Shown here: piece after piece, positions 28,408-36,036 of the stretch
Layout: every line of letters starts with the position of its first letter
How positions within the stretch are numbered: the stretch's first letter is position 1
Origin: Endozoicomonas atrinae
Lineage (GTDB): Bacteria; Pseudomonadota; Gammaproteobacteria; Pseudomonadales; Endozoicomonadaceae
Length of the DNA: 36,788 bases
Direction: 5' to 3'
Assembly (NCBI RefSeq): GCF_001647025.1
Contig: NZ_LUKQ02000036.1
Span: 1-36,788 of the forward strand
Notes under the pieces: model-generated
Told to the model about the DNA's origin: nothing
The model's input: only the letters and a program-made list of their open reading frames with translations
Database searches by the model: none
Position numbers and translations under genes: made by a program

Positions 28408-29895
28408 ATGGCACAAATTGATCCAACAGGAAGCCGCAGCACTATACAGACATCAGCCAGCCCCTCCAGTGACTCTTCTACGGATAAACAGATCAATTCT
28501 ACGGAAAAGAAATACATTCCGTCTAATGGAACACCTCATAAAAATAATAAGTCCACTGCAGACTATACAGTTCAGTCTGCTGAGACCAGAACTCAAAAAA
28601 ATCCTGCCGTTGCTGCTATTAAAAAACTTGCTGGACTGAATAGCAGAGAAGTAAAACCTCTGGTTGATCAGCTAACATCAATTGTCGTCGCAGAAAATGA
28701 TAACCCAGGGGAAACGCTTACCCAGATTGCCGCAATTCTCCAGGCCACCCCTCCATTCAATGGGGTTACACTTGTCAAGCAGGAGCTGGCACATTGTGCT
28801 TCTGAAGCCCTGTCTGAACTATCCCGTAGGAATCACAGGCCTGACATATCAACTGACCTTTTCCATCAACTATGGAGCCTTGATCATCACCAACTGAAGA
28901 CGATGCTGACGAGCTGGCTACAGGCTAAAAAGGAAAGCGAGCAGGTTAGGTTTGTGGCCTCACTGGCTGAGGAAAATGTTCAAAATGACCTCCCATTTAT
29001 GAAAGGAGGAGTTGAACTTTCTGTGCTGCTTTGTGGTTTAGATGCGTCTTCATGGGAAAAGGCCGATCCCGACAAAGCGGCACACTTTATAAACCTGGTC
29101 ACAGCTGTTTCAAGCGGTGGACGTGAAGAACAATCCATTGAAAATGCCGTTGAGTTGTTGTTTCTTATCCATCAGCATGGGGTATTGAGCGCCAGTGTTT
29201 TAGACGCGGTTTACACTCAGTCTCTCCAAACAGCCTTACTGCTTGGCTGTGTAACTGAGTCTGACCGGAAAATGATCAGCCCTGAGGTAGCTGAGGAACT
29301 CCATATCATGGGCCTTCAGCCCAATGGTGAAGAAGATGCTGCTGACCTTACCTATGTCTCAACTGGAAAAATAGCCAGCCTGCTGTTGAATCAATCCAGA
29401 GGAATGCGGGGTTTTGAGGAGCTAGTTCGCTGTTATATCAGTCTTGGTCCGCAATCTCAGCGATACAACCTTCAGTTTGAAAATACCGCTGAAAGAAAAG
29501 TAATGTTATTTGATGCACTATCCAAGCCTGAGAATGAAAAATACCTATCCCCTGAAGCTGCGGCTGAATTAAGTCGGGCAGAGACTGTACAAGATACCGT
29601 GGAATGGCTACAGAAACACCAGGTCCCGGGTTTTCCTCCATCACTGCTTATTGGTCAAGCAAGCATTGATCTTTCCTCAGCTTCTTTTAAAAAAGAGCTG
29701 GATAAAATCACACCGGATTTCCTTATCTCCTTTGCCAAAGCTGGATATCAACAGCAGTTACAAATGCTTAAGGAAAAAGGGTGGGCGCCTGTTCAACATA
29801 CAGATACGTCTCTGCATGAAGACATGGCTGGAAAGGACTTTCTTGGGAATTTTCTGCTCAGTATGGTTAACAAAGCTTCTAGTAAATCCTTGTGA
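28408..29895 (+). CDS. Unknown 495-residue protein with Ser/Thr-rich N-terminus
   Basis: Not recognised. The start ATG 28408 has a good GGGAG box five bases upstream, and a TATAAT hexamer lies at 28384-28389. The first about 60 residues are low-complexity, rich in Ser, Thr, Asn and Lys and free of hydrophobic stretches. The rest is predicted by eye to be mostly helical, without membrane segments, signal peptide, Cys motifs or obvious catalytic motifs. A disordered Ser/Thr-rich start followed by a helical body is common among type III effectors of host-associated bacteria, but that reading is speculative. It is followed by the hutG remnant and the tRNA-derived att site. Function unknown. Confidence 0.7.
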   Translation: MAQIDPTGSRSTIQTSASPSSDSSTDKQINSTEKKYIPSNGTPHKNNKSTADYTVQSAETRTQKNPAVAAIKKLAGLNSREVKPLVDQLTSIVVAENDNPGETLTQIAAILQATPPFNGVTLVKQELAHCASEALSELSRRNHRPDISTDLFHQLWSLDHHQLKTMLTSWLQAKKESEQVRFVASLAEENVQNDLPFMKGGVELSVLLCGLDASSWEKADPDKAAHFINLVTAVSSGGREEQSIENAVELLFLIHQHGVLSASVLDAVYTQSLQTALLLGCVTESDRKMISPEVAEELHIMGLQPNGEEDAADLTYVSTGKIASLLLNQSRGMRGFEELVRCYISLGPQSQRYNLQFENTAERKVMLFDALSKPENEKYLSPEAAAELSRAETVQDTVEWLQKHQVPGFPPSLLIGQASIDLSSASFKKELDKITPDFLISFAKAGYQQQLQMLKEKGWAPVQHTDTSLHEDMAGKDFLGNFLLSMVNKASSKSL

Positions 29896-30052
29896 CCTGC
29901 TGTCGGCTGACCCGAGCTGTCAGGCATCTGTCGATTCGACGACACATTTGCTTGATCCAGTTTATGAACAGCTTGGTTCCCTGAAAATCACCTAAAGCTT
30001 TAACGCACATACATTGACGACTACAAGAAAAAGCCAATAAATAGCAGGGTTT

Positions 30053-30143
30053 ACTGCCTTTGCCTTGGCATCAGAAAGCAGTAATACCCAAGCATTGTTG
30101 AACAGATGAGCCGGGCGTCACCTGCCGACTGGATGAAGAGATG
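30053..30143 (+). pseudogene. Decayed fragment of hutG
   Basis: Bases 30053-30143 align with 27808-27905 inside the HutG part of the fusion gene. By hand count there are 81 identities in 91 aligned positions, with a 2-base and a 5-base deletion that destroy the frame. Shared blocks include CTTTGCCTTGGCATCAG and AAAGCAGTAATACCCA. Outside these limits I see no similarity. It is a relic of a duplicated or exchanged hutG. Confidence 0.85.
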
Positions 30144-30295
30144 GTACTACTGAGTCGAACCTGAAGAATCCCAGAAATAGACATTGTACTAACTTGCAAG
30201 CTTGGCAATCAGACAATAACCAGCTCTTGAGAAAATTCAAAAAATAGAAGGGTGATTCAAAAGTAAGGGGAAAAGAATAAGTTAGAAGGGACTGT

Positions 30296-30340
30296 TGGCG
30301 CACCCGAGAGGATTCGAACCTCTGACCTCTGCCTCCGGAG
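30296..30340 (-). other. 3' half of tRNA-Arg(CCG), probable attachment site of an integrated element
   Basis: Read on the minus strand, 30340 to 30296 gives the anticodon loop CTCCGGAG (anticodon CCG), the variable region, the T arm AGAGGTTCGAATCCTCT and an acceptor end finishing GCGCCA. The 5' half (D arm and first acceptor strand) is absent beyond 30340. Such 45-base 3' halves are left at the distal end when an integrase uses a tRNA gene. The geometry places the element to the right, with the whole tRNA expected at its far end, outside the window. Confidence 0.8.
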
Positions 30341-30515
30341 AGGTACTTTGGTACATATTTAATGTTTGATGCATTTCAAAAACCTCCATAAACTACTGAT
30401 TATTATTAACTTATCCACTCCTATCATTATAGAACAAAAGTACAAATCTCGACCAAAATCGATGCCATTTGTAGGCTATGCGTAGGTTGGAATGCTGATA
30501 TGTAAATTTGGTCGT

Positions 30516-31121
30516 TTATATCTGGTTCATAAAATCAAGTAATACTATCGACTGCAACTCTTCCATGCTTTCAACATTTTGTTCCTTTGCCACTTGATAC
30601 AATCTTTCGATAGTCTGAGCCGCACCTGCTTGACCTTCTTTTTCGCAAAATGCTTTTAATTCAGCAGGCCTGATGCTGTGTTTAACCATAACTGCCAACG
30701 CCTGGACCAAAGAAGGTTTATCATTCCAATGAAAATAAGCAGCCAACCGGTCTTTTACCACATCGGCGGCCAGTAATATTGGAATTTTGCTGCCGCCACG
30801 TTTAACGATGGTTGTTTTTTGGATGAGTTCATCTCCAACTGCCAATGGTGCAGGTGGAAACTCAACACAAATTGGTGTCGTGTCATTAATATAAAAGCGA
30901 CCGTGTTTTTTGAACCCTATTTCATCCATTGCCTGAATGATCCTGGCAACCGGATCATGGCTGACGTTTACCATATCTATATCTTTGGTGAGATAAAGGT
31001 TTTCGCTGTATATCTCAACGGCCAAGCCACCAACCAATACAACCCTGACTCCATGTGACTGCAGGTGCTCAGAAACTATCCCCGCCAGGTCAACAATCGA
31101 TATACCTTCATAATCTACCAT
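30516..31121 (-). CDS. Nucleotidyltransferase-fold protein, putative toxin (AbiEii-like)
   Basis: 201 residues from ATG 31121, preferred because GGGTGAG lies upstream; GTG 31133 is four codons earlier. The N-terminal half has the nucleotidyltransferase pattern: VVLVGGLAVEIYS (Gly31-Gly32), then LTKDIDMV with Asp47 and Asp49. After that comes a block KDRLAAYFHWNDKPSLVQAL (about 122-141) seen in MNT/AbiEii-type proteins, then a helical C-terminus. AbiEii toxins are nucleotidyltransferases that act in type IV toxin-antitoxin systems. This protein is shorter than AbiEii (about 300) and closer to the small DUF6036-like class. It overlaps the upstream winged-helix gene by 14 bases. Toxin activity is inferred from context. 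Confidence 0.75.
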   Translation of the reverse strand: MVDYEGISIVDLAGIVSEHLQSHGVRVVLVGGLAVEIYSENLYLTKDIDMVNVSHDPVARIIQAMDEIGFKKHGRFYINDTTPICVEFPPAPLAVGDELIQKTTIVKRGGSKIPILLAADVVKDRLAAYFHWNDKPSLVQALAVMVKHSIRPAELKAFCEKEGQAGAAQTIERLYQVAKEQNVESMEELQSIVLLDFMNQI

Positions 31122-31494
31122 GTTCAGACTCACCCTCTGCTTTGCCTGAGCGAACTCTCATTGTCGGCTTTCCTATCGCTCTGGGTTTATTACGATTCAT
31201 CACCAGATCCTGAATGACTGTCTCCGGGTATAATGGGATAGCGGCTTTAATCAGTTCTTTCATTGTCGCCAGAAAGACATACCTGGGATTAAGGTGATAC
31301 TCTCTGAGCCTTCCAATTAAATGACTAACAACAACACCATCCTCTTCCATTCTAACCAGCTGTTTTTGTACTGAATTTTGAGAAAGGCCAAAGAATTCGG
31401 CAATACCCTTTCCGTAGCCAGAGTTCCTGAGCATCAGGTATATCAGTATCTTTTCCTGACTTTCGGCGCGAAGCACTCCCCTTAAAACAAACAT
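31108..31494 (-). CDS. Small winged-helix regulator of the nucleotidyltransferase module
   Basis: 128 residues. A winged helix-turn-helix covers about 10-70 (ESQEKILIYLMLRNSGYGKG, FFGLSQNSVQKQLVRMEEDG, VVSHLIGRLREYHLNP), followed by a helical stretch (ATMKELIKAAIPLYPETVIQ) and a basic tail. Similar winged-helix proteins commonly precede MNT-type nucleotidyltransferases and act as cognate antitoxin or autorepressor; the 14-base overlap with the nucleotidyltransferase gene supports co-expression. Its upstream region holds the motif AAGTATAAACCAA, shared with the AbiEi-like gene. A partial second copy of its C-terminal half exists at 32681-32822. Confidence 0.75.
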   Translation of the reverse strand: MFVLRGVLRAESQEKILIYLMLRNSGYGKGIAEFFGLSQNSVQKQLVRMEEDGVVVSHLIGRLREYHLNPRYVFLATMKELIKAAIPLYPETVIQDLVMNRNKPRAIGKPTMRVRSGKAEGESEHGRL

Positions 31495-31530
31495 TCATGA
31501 AACTCGTAAGGTATAGATGATACTTCAAGT

Positions 31531-31593
31531 ATAAACCAATATTTCTATCTTAATAACCAACATATAGTTTATTTAATAGACATATTGGTTTAT
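31531..31593. promoter_or_regulatory. Inverted repeat between winged-helix and AbiEi-like genes
   Basis: ATAAACCAATAT (31531-31542) and ATATTGGTTTAT (31582-31593) form a perfect 12-bp inverted repeat spaced by 39 bp. The left arm belongs to AAGTATAAACCAA, which recurs upstream of the AbiEi-like gene (around 32480-32492). On the minus strand the motif includes TATACT, a -10-like hexamer. Candidate operator/promoter for module autoregulation. Confidence 0.5.
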
Positions 31594-32417
31594 TAGGCAC
31601 TCATACTTCGAGGTATTGTTATTAAATATTTTCGATTCAGGGCCCCACGCTCTGCAATGACCCGCTTTCCAGAGCCAAGTTCATAACTGCCTGTGTTCAA
31701 ACGGGAAAGCCACGGATATTGGTGACGCTCTGCAAGCCAGAGAAATAACCTTTTTACCTTTATGCTCAGACACGCTTTCAACAATTGATCCAGCTTTCCT
31801 GGTGACAGGTTTACCAATCCCTGCATCAGTTCATCCGCATGTTCAAAACTGAGCTTATCAGGAAGATCAGCGATCACTTCCAATATGGCCTTTTCTGGAC
31901 AAGAAAAATAAATCGGAGGCAGATTGGGGTCGAACTCATGGTTTCTCAGAAGGCCTGATGACTGCATCAGCGATTCTGGCCAAAGCCGCCTAGTACTATT
32001 TACCGTCAATGTCGCCGTCGTTTCTATTCGAGAGACCCAGGAAGGCAATTTAGTGGGGGAGTAAAGCTGAACATTTTTATGATTCCCAGGAGAGATATAC
32101 TGAGCAAGTCCGGACAGAGCCAGAGCGGAGACACCACCTACATGCACTGCGGTTGCTGAAGGCGTTGCCTGCATCCGCTGTATAGATGCAACCACACCTT
32201 CCCAACGGAGATTGGTAGTGAATTGGGAGTATACGCCTGATGTCAGCTGCAGCAGCTTGCCACTCTTAACGCCATTATCAAGGGAGTGGGCGCTAAAGCC
32301 CTGCTCTATCAACCACTTTCGTGTAGCTAACATCCCATAGGGTAAAAGAGCATTAAGCTGCTCTTTTCGGCTATTCAGCCCATACCCAGTATCACTTGAA
32401 CCTGATTTACGAATCAT
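31593..32417 (-). CDS. AbiEi-like type IV antitoxin family protein
   Basis: 274 residues. An N-terminal winged-helix-like region (LPYGMLATRKWLIEQGFSAH, LDNGVKSGKLLQLTSGVY; about 25-63) is followed by the AbiEi body and the tail ELGSGKRVIAERGALNRKYLI, which is characteristic of AbiEi antitoxins. In known systems AbiEi binds inverted repeats in its promoter and counters the AbiEii nucleotidyltransferase. Here the next gene is not the nucleotidyltransferase but a small winged-helix gene, with the nucleotidyltransferase third. The stop overlaps the right arm of the inverted repeat at 31582-31593. A TATACT -10-like element lies about 65 bp upstream on the minus strand. Confidence 0.8.
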   Translation of the reverse strand: MIRKSGSSDTGYGLNSRKEQLNALLPYGMLATRKWLIEQGFSAHSLDNGVKSGKLLQLTSGVYSQFTTNLRWEGVVASIQRMQATPSATAVHVGGVSALALSGLAQYISPGNHKNVQLYSPTKLPSWVSRIETTATLTVNSTRRLWPESLMQSSGLLRNHEFDPNLPPIYFSCPEKAILEVIADLPDKLSFEHADELMQGLVNLSPGKLDQLLKACLSIKVKRLFLWLAERHQYPWLSRLNTGSYELGSGKRVIAERGALNRKYLITIPRSMSA

Positions 32418-32479
32418 TCCAGCGTCTCACTGGTTTAATATTAAGAAAAAAATCGGCAAAATTAACCGAAATATTTATT

Positions 32480-32492
32480 AAGTATAAACCAA
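32480..32492 (-). promoter_or_regulatory. Shared AAGTATAAACCAA motif upstream of AbiEi-like gene
   Basis: AAGTATAAACCAA occurs here, about 63-75 bp before the AbiEi-like start, and again around 31528-31539 before the winged-helix gene. The minus-strand reading TTGGTTTATACTT contains TATACT. The recurrence before both genes of one module suggests a common promoter/operator. Confidence 0.45.
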
Positions 32493-32680
32493 ATCAGGTA
32501 GGGCGGTTTATTTTTAGTAATTTTTTCGGCAATAAAAGCCGATAAAATAAAGATTTTCAAACCACTCTTTTGTAGAACCGTCTTCTTTTTAGTATCGGCA
32601 TCATGGCTATGAACAAGCAGAGTCTGCCTGGAATGTTGAGTTTTATAAATGGCTCCCAGTTCATGACCTGGCTGGAGCTA

Positions 32681-32867
32681 TCGGTTTCCCCTTACTTCTG
32701 GGTTTATTACGGTTCATCACCAGATCCTGAATGACTGCCTCCGGGTATAATTGGATAGCAGCTTTCACCAGTTCTTTCATTGTCGCCAGATAAGGTATAA
32801 CAGGGTTAAGGCGATACTCTCTCAGCCAGAGGAATAATCTTTTTTCCTTGTTGCAGAGTTTTCGCAA
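32681..32867 (-). pseudogene. Chimeric remnant of a second AbiEi/winged-helix module
   Basis: Bases 32681-32822 match 31164-31305 (C-terminal half of the winged-helix gene) with the same length of 142 bases and 116 identities by hand count. The adjoining bases 32822-32851 resemble 31733-31760 in the AbiEi-like gene (translation KRLFLWL in both). The two parts lie in the same order on the minus strand as in the intact module, so a second module has lost the sequence between them by deletion. The fused 68-codon frame (32661-32867) has no recognisable start signal and probably is not functional. Confidence 0.75.
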
Positions 32868-32941
32868 TGAAAGAGAGTAGAGGCAATAGTAGTCAAAGGA
32901 GAAAGCCCTTTAACGGTCCCATTATTAGACTTTTAAATGGA

Positions 32942-32971
32942 TCAATTTGGGAACTTTGAGAACCAAATTGA
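32942..32971. promoter_or_regulatory. 9-bp inverted repeat upstream of the 687-residue gene
   Basis: TCAATTTGG (32942-32950) and CCAAATTGA (32963-32971) pair perfectly around a 12-base spacer, about 88 bp before the start at 33059. There is no T run, so an operator or an mRNA leader hairpin is more likely than a terminator. Confidence 0.4.
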
Positions 32972-33058
32972 GACCAACAAGCACCAGATAATCTATATTG
33001 TAGAACCGCCACTAGCCTCTACGAGGCCACATCTGATACGAATCCAGAGATCTCACTC

Positions 33059-35122
33059 ATGGCGATAAAACCATTCCAGTTAGGTAATATTGATCAGTCT
33101 GAAGATCCCGATGCAGCCAATGACAAACTGGATCTGTGGCTAGATGCAACCCGTCCCTTTTATCTGGAATCACCCGAATACCAAAAGTTATCCAAAGCCA
33201 ATAAAAAAGGGGAAGGCTGCTGGTTCGATATTTTTATGAGCCTCTACCTGAACTACATTGGCACGGACTTGAAATATCTTGATGTGGATGCGGCCGAGGA
33301 GCTAATGCTTGAACTCTTTCCCCGCAAGTTGATCTGCTCTGACACCCAGGCAAAAACCATCATCCCTGAACTGATTGCCTACTGGCAGTTTTTCCATCGC
33401 ACCTTAAATGACGGTAAACAGCAAAGACTCAAGCATGCAGAAAGTGTTATTGCTTTTCTGGAGAACATTCGCAAAGACTATCTGAGCATTTATAAAGGTG
33501 ACCGCAACAGCCATCCTTTTGCAGCAATGGATTTTGATTCATTAATACAGGAAGCGCTTAATCCGGCAGCTCATCACGATGATGACTGGATTGCAAACCT
33601 GATCGCCGATGCGGCTCACCATTTTCCAGACTACAAACGGCAACCTTCACCACCGGATCACTGGTTGCCACTTCGTCAAATTCCAAACGTTGCTGAATTG
33701 CTTGATCATATCTGTCATCAGGGCTACGACCTCACCTTACCCAATGCCTCGGACGCCGTCTTTGAGTTATTGAACTGCGCCTGTCAGGACCTCTTCATGC
33801 AAATTCGGCAGGGCAATAAAGAGGTACAGGATTTCTGGAGTTATATCGAACAGCAAATCATCACCAGCGCTCAAAAAAATACGTTAGACCCGGATGGCAT
33901 GCGTGTACTGTTTGAAGTGCTATCTACCCACAAACAATTTCTGTCTCCGGAATTTCTGAACTTTACCCATCAGTGGCATATGGATCATGTCGATGTGATG
34001 ATGCCTGATGAACTGACACCAGAAGCCTTAGAGCAATCACTGCAGAACATGCTAGAAGAGATACCGGATGAGTTTACCCTGGTGTCCGCCCTGCACGAAC
34101 AGCTCGCTTTTCTACCGGCTGAAGGGCTAAAACTGATTACCGGTGCACTGATTTCCTCTGAAAAAGGTTTGAATGGCACAGCCCTGATGATTCTGGATGA
34201 TAATCAGGAACGGGCAATGAGTATTGTCAATGTACTGAGCCAAAAGCCGGCGGCCATCACTCCAGTCGCACTGGCCCGGCTGATTCGAATTCGTAACTGG
34301 CTGGCAGCACCGGTCAAGAGCAAAGTGGATAAACTGATACAGGCTGTCCGTAAAAAAGGCATAGCCCCTCAGTCACCACAGCCATTACCAGCCAGAGATA
34401 TCCTCGAAACCTATATGTCGGCCGTTGATGGCAGCGGTGCTCAGGGCGCTATGTTAACCTTCCGTGACGGCAAGCTGCAGCGGTTGATTTCATTTGTCCT
34501 GAAGGAATCCGTGGGTATTGTCGATGTATTGGTCACTCCGCCAGCCCCGGAGCACCAGATACGGCAGTATGTCTTCATGATGAAACAACAGGATGCGGCG
34601 GCGGAAAAAGTCTCCCTCGAACTTATCCAGAGACAACTGCCGTTTTTCCTGGCTCTTAATCTGAAAAGTGGTATCGCCATTGATCATGAGCTGATACAGG
34701 TGATGGAGCTGTTGGGTGTGGAGAACTTGAACCCGGAAGGTGCGGATTTAGCGACGCTTTTTGATCCACTCTTATCGGAAACACCTTCGCCAGAAGATAT
34801 TGCCTCTGTGCAGAAACGCTCAGCAAAATGGACACAAAGTGCGGTGGGTCGGTCGTGGTTTGAAGCACCCGATATGATTGGCCCCTTCAGAAAGCTGAAC
34901 ACCCGAAGTGACGAAACGTTCTTTGCAGAGGTTATTGAGCCTGCACGAGGAAAATGGGCAGAACGCATAGGCCGCATGGCTCTGTGGGCTCACTACAGCA
35001 CCAATAAAAACCGACAGAAGCAGAGCCGCGATTACGCCATGGTCAACTGGCTACTGGCACACTCGAATATGCCTGCCCACGACATCAGCCTCCTGAACGC
35101 CATTGCCCGAAATTCGATGTAG
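33059..35122 (+). CDS. Unknown 687-residue cytoplasmic protein in the putative element
   Basis: Not recognised. No signal peptide, membrane helix, Cys/His metal cluster or nucleotide-binding motif is visible. The sequence is largely helical, acidic in the middle (about 320-350, DELTPEALEQSLQNMLEEIP), with recurrent PxLLxxL-like helices that could form an alpha-solenoid. An N-terminal block is rich in aromatic residues (about 24-75, LWLDATRPFYLESPEYQ, CWFDIFMSLYLNYIG). The C-terminus has FRKLNTRSDETFFAEVIEPA and a KNRQKQSRDYAMVNWLLAHS segment. The start ATG 33059 has only a weak ribosome-binding site. It sits between the AbiEi-type genes and the mobilisation genes, so it may be cargo of the element. 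Function unknown; base composition looks closer to the chromosomal genes than to the AT-rich genes beside it. Confidence 0.75.
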   Translation: MAIKPFQLGNIDQSEDPDAANDKLDLWLDATRPFYLESPEYQKLSKANKKGEGCWFDIFMSLYLNYIGTDLKYLDVDAAEELMLELFPRKLICSDTQAKTIIPELIAYWQFFHRTLNDGKQQRLKHAESVIAFLENIRKDYLSIYKGDRNSHPFAAMDFDSLIQEALNPAAHHDDDWIANLIADAAHHFPDYKRQPSPPDHWLPLRQIPNVAELLDHICHQGYDLTLPNASDAVFELLNCACQDLFMQIRQGNKEVQDFWSYIEQQIITSAQKNTLDPDGMRVLFEVLSTHKQFLSPEFLNFTHQWHMDHVDVMMPDELTPEALEQSLQNMLEEIPDEFTLVSALHEQLAFLPAEGLKLITGALISSEKGLNGTALMILDDNQERAMSIVNVLSQKPAAITPVALARLIRIRNWLAAPVKSKVDKLIQAVRKKGIAPQSPQPLPARDILETYMSAVDGSGAQGAMLTFRDGKLQRLISFVLKESVGIVDVLVTPPAPEHQIRQYVFMMKQQDAAAEKVSLELIQRQLPFFLALNLKSGIAIDHELIQVMELLGVENLNPEGADLATLFDPLLSETPSPEDIASVQKRSAKWTQSAVGRSWFEAPDMIGPFRKLNTRSDETFFAEVIEPARGKWAERIGRMALWAHYSTNKNRQKQSRDYAMVNWLLAHSNMPAHDISLLNAIARNSM

Positions 35123-35709
35123 CGTTTAGCCAGAACTGTCTGCTATATCTACAGATAACGGACAGTCGTCGATTACTGGCGCCTTAATCCCTACCAGTGG
35201 CTGGTTTTCTTGGCGTAGGGTAGCTGATATTAATATTTCAAGCATTCATGATATCTCTAGCAGGTATCTCGCAGGATAGATTGCTGGCTGCATATGACAG
35301 ATTTGAACTATCAGTTAGATCACTGCGGGATGCAAGCAAGGGCAAAGTCATGACTTTGCGGCTGACTCAGAGTGCACTCGCACTGAGTGAGTGCGGTGTC
35401 GTTTCACTCCACCGCAGGCCAAATGAAGAAAAAGTACCATCAACGCTGAATCAGTATGCTTAACCGTAAATGTTGGATCCGACTGGAGTGATGTCGAATA
35501 CCACATCTTCGTTACCGAATAGAGCAACATAAATTCTGGATATGGCATTGCTAAGAAGAATTTAAGAGTGCACTAAATACTTCACAGAGATATCCAACAG
35601 CCTCTGTGCATCATTCTTGAACACTGAACACACCAGTACAATGAGTAGCAAGAATACAGACTAACGTTTTCCCATCCCAAAATAGAGTACCCTATGTTCT
35701 TCAGTCAGG
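35123..35709. other. 587-bp noncoding stretch before mobilisation genes, possible oriT region
   Basis: No convincing gene: a 71-codon frame at 35248-35463 lacks a ribosome-binding site and lies on the hairpin-rich segment. The region carries the structured segment 35323-35417 (listed separately) and GATGT/ACATC around 35490-35510. Transfer origins usually lie just upstream of mobC/relaxase genes and contain inverted repeats, so an oriT here is plausible, but I cannot identify a nic site. Confidence 0.4.
35323..35417. repeat. Hairpin cluster including a perfect 18-bp palindrome
   Basis: The outer stem CTGCGG (35323-35328) / CCGCAG (35412-35417) encloses the perfect palindrome GCAAAGTCATGACTTTGC (35342-35359), a hairpin GCACTC (35374-35379) / GAGTGC (35389-35394), and GCGGTG / CACCGC overlapping the right outer arm. 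The nested arrangement looks like a folded RNA or a protein-DNA recombination/transfer site. Confidence 0.5.
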
Positions 35710-35718
35710 ATGGCCTTC

Positions 35719-36036
35719 ATGGAGAATAACAAAACAACACAGATCCAAATCAGAGTTAGCACACAGGAAAAAGCTGAAATCCAGCAAAAAGCAAAGTCAC
35801 TAAATTTAAAATTATCAGAATACATTCTGTCCCTGCATCAGAATAAAACTTTACCTCTCCCACCATCAGACATTGAGAGGCAAAAAGTGAAACAAGTTGC
35901 TCAAATTGGGAATACGCTCAATCAACTGTTAATTTTCATCCAATCAGGGAAAATTCCTGAATCTACAGATATACAACTAGTCATCAGGGCTATCAGCCTT
36001 TTTATAAAACTGCATGAGTCAAACGATGATTGCTGA
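35719..36036 (+). CDS. MobC-like relaxosome accessory protein
   Basis: 105 residues from ATG 35719, chosen because AGG at 35707-35709 sits nine bases upstream (ATG 35710 would leave no spacing). The N-terminal TTQIQIRVSTQEKAEIQQKA resembles a ribbon-helix-helix/MobC DNA-binding opening (beta strand IQIRVS followed by helices with LKLSEYILSL). The C-terminal part (QVAQIGNTLNQLLIFIQSG) matches the MobC block (IGNNLNQIAR-type). In mobilisable plasmids and integrative elements MobC binds oriT and helps the relaxase. Its end overlaps the relaxase start by 11 bases, as expected for a mob operon. Confidence 0.8.
   Translation: MENNKTTQIQIRVSTQEKAEIQQKAKSLNLKLSEYILSLHQNKTLPLPPSDIERQKVKQVAQIGNTLNQLLIFIQSGKIPESTDIQLVIRAISLFIKLHESNDDC

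Larger units (their letters stand above)
29896..30515. other. 620-bp region with hutG remnant and tRNA-Arg att site
   Basis: No intact gene is seen. It contains the decayed hutG fragment (30053-30143) and the tRNA-Arg 3' half (30296-30340), both listed separately. Beyond 30341 the sequence becomes AT-rich and leads to the minus-strand nucleotidyltransferase gene. Confidence 0.6.

Noticed and set aside
30296-30340. Functional tRNA-Arg gene
   Set aside because: Only the anticodon loop, T arm and 3' acceptor end are present; the D arm and 5' acceptor strand are missing beyond 30340, so it cannot fold into a tRNA.
32570-33008. TTGTAGAACCG at 32570-32580 and 32998-33008 as ends of a small mobile element
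   Set aside because: An 11-base direct repeat with no inverted termini is too little; it may be chance or a recombination microhomology.
35248-35463. 71-codon plus-strand frame as a gene
   Set aside because: No ribosome-binding site, no family resemblance, and the frame lies over the hairpin cluster; base pairing explains the sequence better than coding.
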